Shown piece after piece: positions 30,487 to 38,703 of a stretch of DNA of 64,000 bases. The stretch lies in assembly GCF_044360475.1 (NCBI RefSeq), contig NZ_CP043494.1, positions 5,952,001-6,016,000 on the forward strand. Direction: 5' to 3'. Every line of letters begins with the position of its first letter. Positions within the stretch are counted from its first letter, which is position 1. Position numbers and translations under genes: made by a program. This DNA is from Archangium minus. Lineage in GTDB: Bacteria; Myxococcota; Myxococcia; Myxococcales; Myxococcaceae. The notes under the pieces were generated by a model. The model ran no database searches and was not told where the DNA came from. It was given only the letters and a program-made list of their open reading frames with translations.

Positions 30487-31042
30487 AAATGTGTTGAGGG
30501 CTGCCGCGTCGCGAGGCGTCTGGCGTCTTCGCCGCGCCAGCACTCCTCGGCGGTGTTTGGCGCGATGTTTTGAAAAGCCGCGCAACCTGGGCAGCGCTGA
30601 AGTGATGAGCGCGCGTGTCGACAGCACGACTCCTCCGATGGCGAGTACCCGGGTGCTGACTTGCAGGTGACTCCGCACTTCCACTCGCCTGCGCCCGACA
30701 CCGCGCTGCCTCGCCATCGCCGAGCGCGCGGGCCGGATGCGTCCTCACGCCCTGGACGTGGGTGCACTTCTCGAGGAGCAGCGCCGGGCACGCGCAGGCC
30801 GGCTCGTCATCACCACCAACGAGGTGCTCGGAAAGCTGCGGCTCGGCGTGTTCCGGGCACGGGCGGGCGCGGGAGTCACTCTCCGAAGCCCTCCGGCGCG
30901 CCCCGGGCGTGTGGGAGGCCTGAGGCCTACGAATCGTCTGACGCCTGCCAACGGACGCGGTGACAGAAAAAACCGCCACCGGTTTTGAACGCACACGGGC
31001 TCATGGCCCGGGCGACATCCCATCCTTCTGGAGATCAGGTTC
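30487..31042. other. Intergenic region without a convincing gene
   Basis: About 550 bp hold only short low-complexity Arg/Pro-rich readings on both strands, with no ribosome-binding site or recognisable motif. A hairpin, AAAACCG-CCAC-CGGTTTT, lies at 30969-30986, about 56 bp before the next gene. It could be a weak terminator. Confidence 0.5.
30969..30986. terminator. Short A/T-flanked hairpin, possible terminator
   Basis: A 7-bp perfect stem (AAAACCG/CGGTTTT) encloses a 4-nt loop, with A-runs on the left and T-runs on the right. It could work in either direction. No coding region ends nearby on the plus strand, so its role is uncertain. Confidence 0.3.
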
Positions 31043-32209
31043 ATGACGCAGTCCGCAGCGTCCAAAATCCTCGTCCGTCATCCGTCTGTCGCCGCGCGCT
31101 ACCAGCACGGCAAGACCCCCATCACGCACCTGATCGAGGACTACATCCACGAACGGGTGGACATCCCTGGCGACTTCCGGGACTTCATCCGGGAGCGCGT
31201 CCAGGTCGCCGAGTACAGCTTCGTGGGTGACCACTTCAAGTTCCTGTTCTCCCACTTCCTGCCGGAGGTGCTCATCCACTCCCGCGCGCAGGACGAGCGC
31301 ATTGGCAAGGCGCACTACGACCGCGGGAACGATTTCTTCAGTTGGTTCCTCGGGCCTCGGATGATCTACACCTCCGGCTTCTTCCAGTCCCCGGAGGACA
31401 CGCTGGAGGAGGCGCAGGACCGGAAGATGAAACTGGTCTGCGAGAAGCTGCAGCTCGAACGCGGCGAGCGCTACCTGGACATCGGCTGCGGCTGGGGAAC
31501 CCTGGTGGCCCATGCGGCCAGGGACTACGGCGTGGATGCCACCGGCATCACCATCGCGGAGAAGGGCACCGAATACGGCAACGCGCAGATTGCCCGGCTG
31601 GGTCAGAGCGCCACCGCCCGCATCCTGAACAAGGACTACCGGGACATCCCGAACCAGACGTTCGACAAGATTTCCTGTCTGGAAATGGCCGAGCACGTGG
31701 GGGTGCGCAAGTTCCAGGCGTTCATGCAACAGGTGTACGGCCTGCTCGCGGATGATGGGCTCTTCTATCTGCAGATCGCCGGCCTGCGCGCGAAGAAGGG
31801 CCACCTGGGCTTCCACATGGAGGACCTGGTGTGGGGCCTGTTCATGAACAAGTACATCTTCCCCGGCGCGGACGCCTCCATGCCCCTGAGCTTCGTGGTG
31901 GAGAACATGGAGAAGGCCGGGTTCGAGATTCACAGCGTGGAGAACGTGGGCATCCACTATTCGCTCACCATCTCGCGCTGGTACGACAACTGGATGGCCC
32001 ACCGCGCGCAGGTGGTGAAGACCTACGGCGAGTGGTGGTTCCGCCTGTGGCAGGTGTTCCTGGGCTGGTCCGTGCACATCGCGGCGCAGGGCAGCTCCAC
32101 CTGTTTCCAGGTGGTGGCGAACAAGAACCTGGACGGATTCAACCGCATGCGGTGGCTGAGCGGCGTGAATCTGGGCGAGCGAGACCTGCCGCTCAAGCGT
32201 TCCGCGTAG
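31043..32209 (+). CDS. SAM-dependent methyltransferase, CFA family, resembling fungal sphingolipid C9-methyltransferase
   Basis: This 388-aa protein of the cyclopropane-fatty-acid-synthase superfamily has the SAM motif LDIGCGWGTL at 145-154 and HYDRGNDFFSWFLG at 91-104. Several stretches match, as I recall them, the fungal ceramide C9-methyltransferases: GPRMIYTSG, YIFPGADAS, then a W/Y-rich segment HYSLTISRWYDNWM and QGSSTCFQ. These are unlike ordinary bacterial CFA synthases. The fungal enzymes carry N-terminal membrane helices, which are missing here. A lipid acyl or sphingoid-base substrate is likely. The neighbours give no pathway context. The start has ggag 12 bases upstream. Confidence 0.75.
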   Translation: MTQSAASKILVRHPSVAARYQHGKTPITHLIEDYIHERVDIPGDFRDFIRERVQVAEYSFVGDHFKFLFSHFLPEVLIHSRAQDERIGKAHYDRGNDFFSWFLGPRMIYTSGFFQSPEDTLEEAQDRKMKLVCEKLQLERGERYLDIGCGWGTLVAHAARDYGVDATGITIAEKGTEYGNAQIARLGQSATARILNKDYRDIPNQTFDKISCLEMAEHVGVRKFQAFMQQVYGLLADDGLFYLQIAGLRAKKGHLGFHMEDLVWGLFMNKYIFPGADASMPLSFVVENMEKAGFEIHSVENVGIHYSLTISRWYDNWMAHRAQVVKTYGEWWFRLWQVFLGWSVHIAAQGSSTCFQVVANKNLDGFNRMRWLSGVNLGERDLPLKRSA

Positions 32210-32309
32210 CGTCCGGCCTCAGGGGTGGATGTGCGCTCTCATCGCCCGCCGGTGCCGAGGCGAGCGCGGACTGGAGCTGGGCAACCGTCGAGACGCTCTT
32301 CACCTCGGC

Positions 32310-33539
32310 TTACGGTTGGGTGGGCCTCGCGGTCACTTCGCGCACGACCATCGCCAGGTCGAGGTTCCTGCCCTCGTCCTCGACCTTCAACCGCATGGGC
32401 TCGCCGAGACGGCCCTCCAGCGTGGGCCGGGCGATCGTCGTCGAATCGATATCGATCTTGCCTGTCATTGCAACCCCATCGGCCGTGCCTGCTTTGGATA
32501 CGGTGAATTCCAACCTCCATTTGACGCCATTCCGCTCGCTGCTGACCGCGAACGGTGTGCCCTCACGAACGTGGACGCGTGGGGCCGCCTTGGCCCCTGC
32601 CGTCGACAGGTCCATCGCGACCTCGTAGAGGACAGCGCTAGCAGTAGGGACATTTTCGGCGCGGGCGAGCAAGCTGGCGGAACCGCCGGCAAGGACGAGG
32701 GATGCAACCGCGAGACGGCCGGCAAGGCGACGAAGCCTTCCAGGTGGGACCTGCTGCAAACTCATGATGCGCTCCTTGATGGGGTGATTGAATCGCCAAA
32801 GACAGGCAACGGTGGGGGGTGTTTCCGTGGAAAGCGTGTGAGACTTCAACAGGGCTTGGGAGTACGCGCGGCGCTGGCCCGGGTTGCCGCGCAGCACGGC
32901 GGCGTCGCACGCGAGCTCCTGGTCGACGCGAAAGCGCACTGCCGCCCAGTGGATCAGCGGGTTGAACCAGAACACGCACTGCAAGCACACCTGGAGCAGG
33001 TTGACCACGGCGTCACCGCGTTCGGCGTGCACCTGTTCGTGCTGGATGATGAGTAACTGCTCGGCTGGCGTATAGCGCCGCGGAAAATCCGAAGGAACGA
33101 TGACCTTGGGGCGCCACAGTCCGAGCGAGGCCGGTCCGGCGGTGGGCGACTCACTGAAATAAAGGCCTTCGCGCGGGGTGAGCGAACCCAGACCGCGCAC
33201 GAAGCGGACGTGCGCGCGCCAGAACCCCGCCGCGAGCATCAGGGCTCCCGCTCCCCACACGAGCAAGGCCACGGATAGCCACGGGATGCTGGCCTCGCGA
33301 AGAGCCGGCACGGCCGCATCCGAAAAGGTTCGCAGGGAGACCGGGACGGCCTGGGGCTGGACGCGCACAGCGGGCAGGAGCGCGACCGCGACGATCGCCG
33401 GAACCACCAGCCAGGTCTGGTACGCGAGGGTCGCACCGAACACGCGGCGCAGCGGTCCGCGCAATGCCAGCATCAGCAGGACGGCGGCGCTGAGGGCATA
33501 GGTCAGGCGGACCAGCGCGGCGACGAGCTCAGTCATCAT
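32310..33539 (-). CDS. M56-family (BlaR1/MecR1-like) membrane metallopeptidase
   Basis: This 409-aa integral membrane protein has three N-terminal transmembrane segments. Its zinc-peptidase motif HEQVH (His167, Glu168, His171) lies in a cytoplasmic loop, and FNPLIHW with the DxELACD motif follows. A fourth membrane segment precedes an extracytoplasmic C-terminal domain of about 120 residues. That domain is not the penicillin-binding sensor of true BlaR1. In this family, signal sensing activates cleavage of the partner repressor. The gene overlaps the end of the BlaI-like gene by 11 bp, so the two form one translationally coupled unit. The signal sensed is unknown. Confidence 0.85.
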   Translation of the reverse strand: MMTELVAALVRLTYALSAAVLLMLALRGPLRRVFGATLAYQTWLVVPAIVAVALLPAVRVQPQAVPVSLRTFSDAAVPALREASIPWLSVALLVWGAGALMLAAGFWRAHVRFVRGLGSLTPREGLYFSESPTAGPASLGLWRPKVIVPSDFPRRYTPAEQLLIIQHEQVHAERGDAVVNLLQVCLQCVFWFNPLIHWAAVRFRVDQELACDAAVLRGNPGQRRAYSQALLKSHTLSTETPPTVACLWRFNHPIKERIMSLQQVPPGRLRRLAGRLAVASLVLAGGSASLLARAENVPTASAVLYEVAMDLSTAGAKAAPRVHVREGTPFAVSSERNGVKWRLEFTVSKAGTADGVAMTGKIDIDSTTIARPTLEGRLGEPMRLKVEDEGRNLDLAMVVREVTARPTQP

Positions 33540-33909
33540 CGCGCATTTCCTCGATCAGCCGCGTCAATTCAGCGAGGTCCGACTTGCTCAGCTTGCTCTG
33601 GCTCCCGAAATGGGCGACCAACGGTGCGATCCGGCCGCCGAACAGACGATCGAGCAGATTCTTGCTCTCGCTGGTCACCCATTCGTCGCGTTTCAGAACC
33701 GCCGTGTACAGGTAGCGCCGGCCGTCTTTTTCGGCGCGAATCGCCCCCTTCTTCAGCAAGCGATTCAGCAAGGTCTTGATGGTGGCCTCTTGCCAGTGTT
33801 GCTGGCGGACCAGGGCGCTGATGACCTGTTCGGCGGGGATCGCCTCGCCCGCGTGCCACAACACTTCCATCACCTGCGACTCGGCTTCGCTGATCGATAC
33901 CCGGCTCAT
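33529..33909 (-). CDS. BlaI/MecI/CopY-family repressor
   Basis: This 126-aa winged-helix repressor opens with SEAESQVMEVLW. The recognition region is EATIKTLLNRLLKKG, and KDGRRYLY forms the wing. The length is typical of the family. It is the first gene of the pair with the M56 peptidase, which probably inactivates it. Two matching operator dyads lie directly upstream, on the pair's own promoter, so autoregulation is very likely. Confidence 0.9.
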   Translation of the reverse strand: MSRVSISEAESQVMEVLWHAGEAIPAEQVISALVRQQHWQEATIKTLLNRLLKKGAIRAEKDGRRYLYTAVLKRDEWVTSESKNLLDRLFGGRIAPLVAHFGSQSKLSKSDLAELTRLIEEMRDDD

Positions 33910-33926
33910 CGGTCTCGCCCCTCACT

Positions 33927-33977
33927 GTTTACGACTGTAATCGGTCTGATGATTACGCCTGTAAACGCAGAAGTCAA
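33927..33977 (-). promoter_or_regulatory. Promoter with two tandem BlaI-type operators
   Basis: The minus strand reads TTGACT (33972-33977), a 17-bp spacer, then AATCAT (33949-33954). Two dyads, TTAC-N4-GTAA, lie at 33953-33964 (inside the spacer) and 33929-33940 (at the likely transcription start), with centres 24 bp apart. The whole 33927-33966 block is also one interrupted palindrome: GTTTAC-N4-GTAATC-N8-GATTAC-N4-GTAAAC. The TAC...GTA arms fit BlaI/MecI operators. Confidence 0.75.
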
Positions 33978-34124
33978 GCATTCCGGAAGGCGCGCTCGCC
34001 TGTGTGGATCGCTCGACGCGAGGCTCGGGGGCGCCCGTCTGCGGCCCTCCTCGTCACCTCTGCACCAGCCCTCCACCCTGAACAGCGCTCCAATTTCTCC
34101 TATGCTCCCACGCGCTCGAAGGTC

Positions 34125-34718
34125 TCAGCTCCGGTCCCGAGGTCGGCGTTGGGCTCGGCCACCGTTGCTCGCTCGATTTGTCAGGATCGCGCTCGCGACA
34201 ATCTCGAATAGATGATCGGCGTGTCGGCCGAGCGATGGTTGGTCGCCGAGCCATGCCAGCGCCGCGATCAGCGCGAACAACTCTGTGCCGTCGACGTCGC
34301 TTCGCGCCTTCCCTGCGGCTTGAGCACGGGAGAGAAGCCGCGTGCCTGCCGCGCGCACCGTGACGCACGAAGCGTGGAGAGCGGACTTCGGATCATCGAG
34401 GGCGGCCATCATCAACGCCGTGATGCCGTGGTAATTGCGCGTGAACGCGACCGCCTCGCGTAGCCACGTCACGAGCGCATCGTCGGGTGCGCTCGATGTT
34501 TCGAGCTCGGCCGCCTGCGCTGTCATCTCGTCGAGGCTCGTGCGAAGCAGCGCCTCGAGCAACGCCTCTCGCGTCGGGAAGTGACGGTACAGCGTGCCGA
34601 GGCCGACGTCGGCTCTGCGGGCGATGTCGCGCAGCGATGCGTCAGCCCCCTGTTCTTTGACGACGGCGCGCGCGACAGCGAGCAGGTGGTCGTAGTTCTT
34701 CTTGGCGTCAGCACGCAT
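34125..34718 (-). CDS. TetR-family transcriptional regulator
   Basis: This 197-aa protein has an N-terminal helix-turn-helix (SLRDIARRADVGLGTLYRHFPTRE, about 28-52) and an all-helical ligand domain. It is divergent from the SDR gene. Three operator-like dyads lie between the two starts, so it very probably represses both itself and the SDR gene. The C-terminal tail is Arg-rich. Confidence 0.88.
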   Translation of the reverse strand: MRADAKKNYDHLLAVARAVVKEQGADASLRDIARRADVGLGTLYRHFPTREALLEALLRTSLDEMTAQAAELETSSAPDDALVTWLREAVAFTRNYHGITALMMAALDDPKSALHASCVTVRAAGTRLLSRAQAAGKARSDVDGTELFALIAALAWLGDQPSLGRHADHLFEIVASAILTNRASNGGRAQRRPRDRS

Positions 34719-34727
34719 AGGACTCTC

Positions 34728-34791
34728 TTGACAATCGGAGCGATGCTCCGAATATATGGAGCACCGCTCCGGAAAAAAGGGGCGCTGCTCC
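34728..34791. promoter_or_regulatory. Divergent promoters with three 21-bp-spaced TetR operators
   Basis: A plus-strand promoter TTGACA (34728-34733), 17-bp spacer, AATATA (34751-34756) faces the SDR gene. Three dyads GGAGC-N3-GCTCC (the third has GGGGC) have centres at 34743, 34764 and 34785, exactly 21 bp apart. The first lies between -35 and -10 of the SDR promoter. The second lies in the matching place for a promoter reading toward tetR that shares the same AT-rich -10 box. Confidence 0.75.
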
Positions 34792-34837
34792 GGTAAGCAT
34801 AACCCATTCAGGTGTCGTGCTCGACGAAAGGAACATC

Positions 34838-35611
34838 ATGTCCAGCAAGCTTGATCTCTCGAAGGAACTCATCGGTCGCCGTGCCCTCGTCACTGGAGGC
34901 TCGCGCGGCATCGGTGCGGCGATCGCGCAACGTCTTCTCGACGCTGGCGCGAAGGTCGTCGTCTCCGCGCGGTCGCGCAACGAGGAGACGCCCGCAGCGG
35001 CGACGTTCGTTGCCGGCGACATCCGCACCAGCGAAGGGGTGAAGGCGATCGCGTCGGGGGCGCTCGCAGCCCTCGGTGGGCTCGACATCCTCGTGAACAA
35101 TGCGGGGGGGGCGAACGGGTTCCCGGAAGGCGCCGCCTCGATCCCGGAAGGGGAGTGGCAGGACGTCTTCGCGTTGAACCTCTTCTCCTCGGTCCGCCTC
35201 ACCAACGCGGTGTTGCCGGCGCTCCGCGAATCAAAGGCGGCCGCGATCGTGAACATATCCTCGACGGCCGCGACGATGGGGGCCGGGGCGGGCCCCTTCG
35301 CCCACTACAGCGCGGCGAAAGCGGCGCTCGACGCCTACTCGCGCGTCCTTGCCGTCGACCTCGCGCCGAGCAATATCCGCGTGAACGTCGTGACCCCCGG
35401 GCCGGTGACGACCGTGGGCTCGGACGCGGTCCGGAAGACGTTCGGCGACGCGATGGGCGTTCCCGCCGAGGCGTGGCTCCAGTCGGTGCCGCTCGGCCGC
35501 TGGGGCGCCACCGACGACATCGCAGAGGTCGTCGCGCTGCTCGTATCGGATCGCGGCAGGTGGCTGACCGGCGTGAATTACCGCGTTGACGGCGGAATGA
35601 CGGCGCGCTGA
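34838..35611 (+). CDS. SDR-family NAD(P)-dependent oxidoreductase
   Basis: This 257-aa classical short-chain dehydrogenase has TGGSRGIG for cofactor binding, NNAG, the catalytic Ser in NISST, YSAAK (Tyr/Lys) and a C-terminal VDGGMTA typical of the FabG-like subgroup. The ATG at 34838 is preferred over an upstream GTG at 34817 because aaagga lies 6 bases before it. It is controlled by the divergent TetR regulator. The substrate is unknown; such pairs often deal with a toxic carbonyl or steroid-like compound. Confidence 0.88.
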   Translation: MSSKLDLSKELIGRRALVTGGSRGIGAAIAQRLLDAGAKVVVSARSRNEETPAAATFVAGDIRTSEGVKAIASGALAALGGLDILVNNAGGANGFPEGAASIPEGEWQDVFALNLFSSVRLTNAVLPALRESKAAAIVNISSTAATMGAGAGPFAHYSAAKAALDAYSRVLAVDLAPSNIRVNVVTPGPVTTVGSDAVRKTFGDAMGVPAEAWLQSVPLGRWGATDDIAEVVALLVSDRGRWLTGVNYRVDGGMTAR

Positions 35612-35660
35612 CCACGAGCTGCTGCACGTGCCGTAAGCCGGCCAGAGCCGCGCGACCGCG

Positions 35661-36713
35661 TCACTTCAGCACGGTCGCCACGTCGACGATATCCACACCC
35701 TGTAGCTGGCCGAGCCAGGCGTCGAACCACGGCTTGTGCGAGGAACCGACAATGGACAGTACGCGCGCGCCGGGGCGTTCCCGGAACGTTTCGCGGATAT
35801 TGGCGACCATCCGCAGGTTACGGATTTCCCAGCCGGCGACCCACATCTGCGGGTAGCCTTCCGGCGACTTTGCGCGCATGGCCGCGCTGACATTGGTCTC
35901 GGCAAGCACCCGCAGGCCTTCCGGCCCGTTGATGTAGCGGTACAGCGGCAGCAGGTCTGAAGCTTGCGACAGCAGTTGCTCCCGCTTTACAAATTTGTCC
36001 ATCTCCGGGCCGCCTGCGGCCCACGCCGCTTCGATCGAACGCACGAAAGCCTTGATGTCCGAGACATCCATGCGGTCGCCGGTATGATTGTCCACCGCAT
36101 ACACCCGCTGCAGGCCCAGGCGCGCGGCCAGGCGTGCGGCCAGTTGGTAGTTTTCGTCGTTGATCGTCGCGATTCGGCGGAGCTTCTCCACCAGTGACGC
36201 ATCCAGGCTGTCGCCGGCACGGCGCTCGGTTTTCGGCAACTGCAGCCACTGCACATAGGCCGAGGCGGGGTCGTTTGCCGCCAGGAACACCGCGGCCAGG
36301 CGCCGCCGCTGCGCCGGCGCCGGCTGCGCCGGCCAGGCCTTGAGCGTCTTGTCCACTTCGGCGAGGGCGGCGGGCACGTCCAGCCCGGTGGCCGCTTTCG
36401 CCGCGTCAGTCGGGTCGCAGTAATCGGAGCCGTACTTGGCGGGATGGCGCGCGGCGAGATCGCATTCCTCGCCGGACTCTTCCTCAATTGTGATGATGTC
36501 GGGCTTGAACGCCGCCAGCCGGTCCAGCACTCCGTCCAGCGATGCCGGATTGAAGCCTTTCGGCATGTCGCGCAAGTGCACGGTGCCCAGCACCAGTACT
36601 TGCGCCCGCGGCCCAGCCATGTCGCGATCGAGCGCCGCCAGGTCGACCTGCGCCTGCGCTGCGAACGGCAATGCCGCGATCCATGCCCAAGTCCACTTTG
36701 TCCATTTGCTCAT
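35661..36713 (-). CDS. Secreted DUF5694-like protein
   Basis: This 350-aa protein begins with a Sec signal peptide (MSKWTKWTWAWIAALPFAAQAQ, cut near 20). The mature domain has VLVLGTVHL near its start, IITIEEESG, a VYAVDNHTGDRMD stretch and a C-terminal GSSHKPWFD. That order of GTxH...E...GxxH recalls the TraB/ChaN-like fold annotated as DUF5694. The biochemical role is unknown. The start at 36713 gives the clean signal peptide and has AAGGA upstream. The flanking DNA at 36715-36800 is clearly richer in A/T than the surroundings, which suggests recent acquisition. Confidence 0.7.
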   Translation of the reverse strand: MSKWTKWTWAWIAALPFAAQAQVDLAALDRDMAGPRAQVLVLGTVHLRDMPKGFNPASLDGVLDRLAAFKPDIITIEEESGEECDLAARHPAKYGSDYCDPTDAAKAATGLDVPAALAEVDKTLKAWPAQPAPAQRRRLAAVFLAANDPASAYVQWLQLPKTERRAGDSLDASLVEKLRRIATINDENYQLAARLAARLGLQRVYAVDNHTGDRMDVSDIKAFVRSIEAAWAAGGPEMDKFVKREQLLSQASDLLPLYRYINGPEGLRVLAETNVSAAMRAKSPEGYPQMWVAGWEIRNLRMVANIRETFRERPGARVLSIVGSSHKPWFDAWLGQLQGVDIVDVATVLK

Positions 36714-36757
36714 GTCGTATTTTTCCTTGTGTCGAATAATTTCTTGGCTTTTTTGCA

Positions 36758-37130
36758 ATGGAAAATATGCCGGCTAATGGTGCCATTTTCAGTTCTTCCC
36801 CTCGGCGTTTGCTCCCTCAAGCGGGGACGGAGGCGGGCCCCCAGAAGGAGAGCCTCGGGGCGGACTGGAACGAGACGCACATTTTTAACCGGCACTGGTC
36901 TCCCCTCGCGAGGTTCCACAACGCCCAGACGATGCTGCTCGGCACCTTCCTGGGTCTGCTGTCCCTCTACGTCCTCTGGTCGAAACCATTGCAGGAGCGG
37001 GGCGGCCTGGTGGTCGGGACGCTCCTCGCGTCGCTCTACTGGGTGACCCAGGCCGGCTCCATCCTCTTCCCAGGCACCGCCCTGGTGGACCCGGAATTCG
37101 TTGATCTCATCCCCCGCCTGGGCGGCCGGT
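36758..37130 (+). pseudogene. Decayed membrane-protein gene (DUF6640-like remnant)
   Basis: From about 36860 the reading WNETHIFNRHWSPLARFHN, followed by two hydrophobic segments, looks like a small four-helix membrane protein family. The upstream part is an AT-rich junction without a ribosome-binding site. After about 37100 the expected last helix appears only in pieces spread over all three frames (GGLGIN, TLGALA, ATAVLAAAL). I read this as frameshift decay. A sequencing error or a divergent C-terminus is the alternative. Confidence 0.5.
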
Positions 37131-37282
37131 GGGCTCGGCATCAACGCTCGGCGCGCTGGCGCATTCGCCGGGCGACTGCGGTACTGGCAGCGGCCCTCCC
37201 GGACGGAGGAACGCCAGCGGATGGCGGGGCGGGGACGGGAGGTGACGGCGGCACCGGGGATGAGGAGTCCAGGTGCTCCTTC

Positions 37283-37543
37283 TCATTCTGCTTCGAGAAC
37301 GTCGAACGCGACGTCCAACACCTTGCCAGCCACGCGGTTAACCAGCCGGACCATTCCGTACGAGCCCGAGACGGCCAGGTCGTGGACCGCGTGGACGCCC
37401 CGGACGGGCGCCGTCAGCGGGGGTACTTTCTCCAGCAGCTTGAAGGGCACCGCGGCGGTGCGCATGTGCACCTGCTCCACTGCCGTCGAGCCCTTGTCCA
37501 CCGCGTCCTGCACCAACGTCTTCACTCCTCGCCACTTCTTCAT
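37283..37543 (-). CDS. Small hypothetical protein coupled to lipase-like gene
   Basis: This 86-aa protein opens with a basic region (MKKWRGVKTLVQDAVDKGS). An amphipathic helical part and a C-terminal segment of alternating Val/Leu follow. There is no signal peptide. Its start overlaps the stop of the upstream hydrolase gene in an ATGA, so its translation is coupled. It might be a partner or chaperone of the hydrolase, or a granule-binding protein. Family not recognised. Confidence 0.7.
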   Translation of the reverse strand: MKKWRGVKTLVQDAVDKGSTAVEQVHMRTAAVPFKLLEKVPPLTAPVRGVHAVHDLAVSGSYGMVRLVNRVAGKVLDVAFDVLEAE

Positions 37544-38688
37544 GGGAGTTCCCTTTCGCACCAGGCCCGGACCTGGGCGTAGACGTCCGCGTGGTGGGCC
37601 AGTGCGATGTGATCCACCCCGGCCATGACCTTGACGTTCTCCTGCGGAAAGACAGGACTCCGGTCCATCACGCCCGCCCGGCCGGCAGCGCTCGACAGGG
37701 GCACCACGCCGTCCCCGAAGAGCGCGGAGAGCAGGTGGCGCTCGTCGCGGCCCAGGGAGCCAACGAGCAGGTGATGGGAGATATCCGGAAGCAACGGGAC
37801 AGGGTGGCGGCGGTTCTGGAGCGGTGCCTGGCTGTCTGCGCCCTCCCAGTCCTGCTTCAGCAGGTTCCCGAAGCCAAGGTCCTTCACGCCGTTGCTGCGC
37901 AGGTTGGCGACGTCCGCCACCAGTTGCGTGTAGGGATTGGGGATGGAGCGCAGCGCCCAGGTCACCACCTTGCCCAGCCGCTCGAGCGGGGAGCCCAGGT
38001 GCGGCACGCCAAGGTAGAGGGCGCGGCGGACCCGGGACAGCCAGGTGTGTCTGGCCTCGGCGGCCACGTGGCACGCGCTGCGCACGACGAGCCCGCCCAT
38101 GCTGTAGCCCACCAGGATGAGCTCCTCGATGGGGCTTGGGAACTCGGCCACGAGCGTCTCCAGCAGCCGGGCCAGGGCCTCGCCGTTCTCGGAGATGTGT
38201 AGGCCGGAGTTGTAGCGGAGATAGAGCGGCGTCACGCCCAGCTCCTTCTCCAACAGCGCGCCGTAGGTGACCGCGGGCTCGCCGGGGAAGGACCAGACCG
38301 CTTCGGTGACGGCGAGCCCATGCACCCAGAGCGCCAACCGGCCCGTGGGCGCGGGGTAGGCCCGCTGGAGCGACGCGCGGTCGAGCTGTACCCGCTGCCC
38401 GTCGAGAAAGAGCTCCATCGGCGTGGCCAGCCCGTTGTCCTGGCGGTGGAGGTAGTCCCCCAGCACGCCATTGAGGACCCCGAGGGCAAACTCCAGCTTG
38501 CCGCCCCCCGCCCGGACCACGGGAGGCGACGCGGCGCTCTCCCCTACGAGGACAGGCGGGACTTGCCCGGTCACCGGCACCGGGGCCGGAGCTTCAGTGT
38601 CATGGGGAGTCGTCACTCCAGCGGAGCATGGCACGGATGACGCGGTGCATAAACCCTGGAGCGCGAGGAAACGGGGCGTCAGCCCCAT
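37540..38688 (-). CDS. Alpha/beta-hydrolase, lipase or PGAP1-like esterase
   Basis: This 382-aa protein has WVHGLAVTEAVW near 120 (oxyanion region) and the nucleophile elbow GYSMGG near 193. YLGVPHLGSPLE follows, as in PGAP1-like lipases, then an Asp in FGDGVVP and a His in GVDHIAL. An N-terminal Pro/Ala-rich stretch precedes the catalytic domain. It could be a linker or a poor signal sequence, and the exact start is uncertain. It lies 15 bp after the beta-helix lipoprotein gene and overlaps the 86-aa gene. The three probably form one operon. Confidence 0.82.
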   Translation of the reverse strand: MGLTPRFLALQGLCTASSVPCSAGVTTPHDTEAPAPVPVTGQVPPVLVGESAASPPVVRAGGGKLEFALGVLNGVLGDYLHRQDNGLATPMELFLDGQRVQLDRASLQRAYPAPTGRLALWVHGLAVTEAVWSFPGEPAVTYGALLEKELGVTPLYLRYNSGLHISENGEALARLLETLVAEFPSPIEELILVGYSMGGLVVRSACHVAAEARHTWLSRVRRALYLGVPHLGSPLERLGKVVTWALRSIPNPYTQLVADVANLRSNGVKDLGFGNLLKQDWEGADSQAPLQNRRHPVPLLPDISHHLLVGSLGRDERHLLSALFGDGVVPLSSAAGRAGVMDRSPVFPQENVKVMAGVDHIALAHHADVYAQVRAWCERELP

Positions 38689-38703
38689 CTCCTCACCCCA
38701 GGC

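Noticed and set aside
30737..30988. 83-codon plus-strand reading before the methyltransferase
   Set aside because: No ribosome-binding site and no family motif; it ends in the hairpin region and its composition is Arg/Gly-rich.
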